Shown: positions 63,350-64,000 of the stretch, piece by piece
Layout: the number at the start of each line of letters is the position of its first letter
How positions within the stretch are numbered: position 1 is the first letter of the stretch
Assembly: GCF_900182935.1 (NCBI RefSeq)
Contig: NZ_FXUE01000001.1
Location: 124,001 to 188,000, forward strand
Source: Fibrobacter sp. UWB10
GTDB taxonomy: Bacteria > Fibrobacterota > Fibrobacteria > Fibrobacterales > Fibrobacteraceae
Direction of reading: 5' to 3'
Length of the DNA stretch: 64,000 bases
Made by a program: the position numbers and the translations under genes
Notes under the pieces: generated by a model
Databases searched by the model: none
Seen by the model: the letters and a program-made list of their open reading frames with translations, nothing else
What the model was told of the DNA's origin: nothing

Positions 63350-64000
63350 TTAAGCTTTGCCGACCAAGATTTCGGCGATAATGCTTTCGGTTTCAGGAAT
63401 ATCGCACAGCTTTCTCAGTTCGTCGTGATAAAAGAACCGTTCGCTGCGAGTCGTCTTGCGAAGCATTTGTCCCGATATATTCATCGATTCCGCCAAATAG
63501 CCCGCGTTCAAATTCATGTAGCGGTAAGCGCGTTCGCCGAGCAAGTTGCAAGATTCATTCAAATCTGCCGTCAACAAGAGTGCAAAAGCCGTATTTTCAG
63601 CTTCTTCGGGAACCACGTGGCACTTCGCAAACTTTTTCACATTCAAAATGCCCGACTGCATATAAATGGACTTGCGCACCGGCACATAGCGGTAAACGCC
63701 CGGGAACACGAACATAATGTCAAACGAAATCACCCAGATTTTCAAAAGGCCCGCGCCGAACAAATTAATTTGCCCCACTTCAAGCCAGCGAAGCATACTC
63801 GAAAAATCATCCAGGTCAATCCCGACTTTTCGATAAGGCGCAAACATTTTAAAAGGCGCCACAAGATCTTCAAGCTTACTCAAATAAGTGGGGGCATCGA
63901 ACTTAGCAGGCGTCAGCGGAAATTCTTCACCCGGGAGCGCCTGTGCCGCAAGCCGTCTAATGCGAATACACTTCGAAAGGTCGGTAATGTTTTCTACGCG
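63350..64000 (-). CDS. SagB-like nitroreductase-family protein (N-terminus outside window)
   Basis: The frame is open to the right edge, so 216 C-terminal residues are visible and the start lies beyond 64000. FVFPGVYRYVPVRKSIYMQSG, a short ALLLTADLNESCNLLGERAYRYMNLNAGYLAESMNISGQML and the ending ELRKLCDIPETESIIAEILVGKA fit the C-terminal half of SagB/ThcOx-type FMN oxidoreductases, which have the R(A/G)YRYxxLxAG helix. Such enzymes often oxidise azolines in peptides, but many are uncharacterised. The FMN-binding Arg-rich start is not visible, so activity cannot be judged. Confidence 0.6.
   Translation of the reverse strand, partial: RVENITDLSKCIRIRRLAAQALPGEEFPLTPAKFDAPTYLSKLEDLVAPFKMFAPYRKVGIDLDDFSSMLRWLEVGQINLFGAGLLKIWVISFDIMFVFPGVYRYVPVRKSIYMQSGILNVKKFAKCHVVPEEAENTAFALLLTADLNESCNLLGERAYRYMNLNAGYLAESMNISGQMLRKTTRSERFFYHDELRKLCDIPETESIIAEILVGKA

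Overview
The window reads as a chromosome segment of a Fibrobacter species (phylum Fibrobacterota; rumen or gut anaerobe). The evidence is several lipoproteins with long poly-serine linkers, a FISUMP-domain lipoprotein, a TIGR02147-type regulator coupled to a lipoprotein gene, an oxygen-sensitive class III ribonucleotide reductase, and Gram-negative envelope genes (lptF/lptG, bamD, porin-like barrels). Species cannot be fixed from sequence alone. No insertion sequence, prophage or CRISPR array is visible.

Layout. 1-5.9 kb: a gene end, then Fibrobacter-type surface lipoproteins, two of which form an operon with a TIGR02147 regulator whose promoter implies a leaderless mRNA. 5.9-9.4 kb: the anaerobic ribonucleotide reductase operon, with the catalytic subunit split so that the glycyl-radical tail is a separate 48-aa gene, behind probable NrdR boxes. 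9.4-20.4 kb: SIMPL protein, Na+/solute symporter, GAF-GGDEF protein, LptG/LptF, then divergently BamD, a small outer-membrane barrel, a PHP hydrolase and a rhomboid protease.

20.4-46.9 kb is the standout locus. A minus-strand operon encodes a FISUMP lipoprotein, a 4975-aa LEPR-XLL/RTX-like giant protein, a PqqD-like/M50 protease/HlyD fusion and a shortened SecA-like ATPase. A divergent plus-strand operon, across a DUF3467 gene, encodes a carboxypeptidase-regulatory-domain lipoprotein, a small periplasmic adaptor, a TolC-family channel and a GAF-HlyD fusion. Together they look like a dedicated export machine for the giant protein. There is no ABC transporter in the locus, the giant has no Sec signal peptide, and a SecA-type motor and an intramembrane-protease/adaptor fusion sit where a type I system would have HlyB.

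46.9-64 kb: a TPR membrane protein, tRNA-Thr(CGU), a bacterial XPB helicase, then a long co-directional run: aroE, an aroK-aroB fusion, a sugar-nucleotide epimerase, a secreted lipocalin-like protein, a eukaryote-type HisA, a GT4 glycosyltransferase and mutY. Convergent to these are two outer-membrane barrel genes, rsmB (with an in-frame insertion of a palindromic element) and fmt. The window closes with lrgA/lrgB and a partial SagB-like nitroreductase. Genes are densely packed, with many 1-11 nt overlaps suggesting translational coupling. Promoters, where visible, are TTGACA-17-TATATT type.
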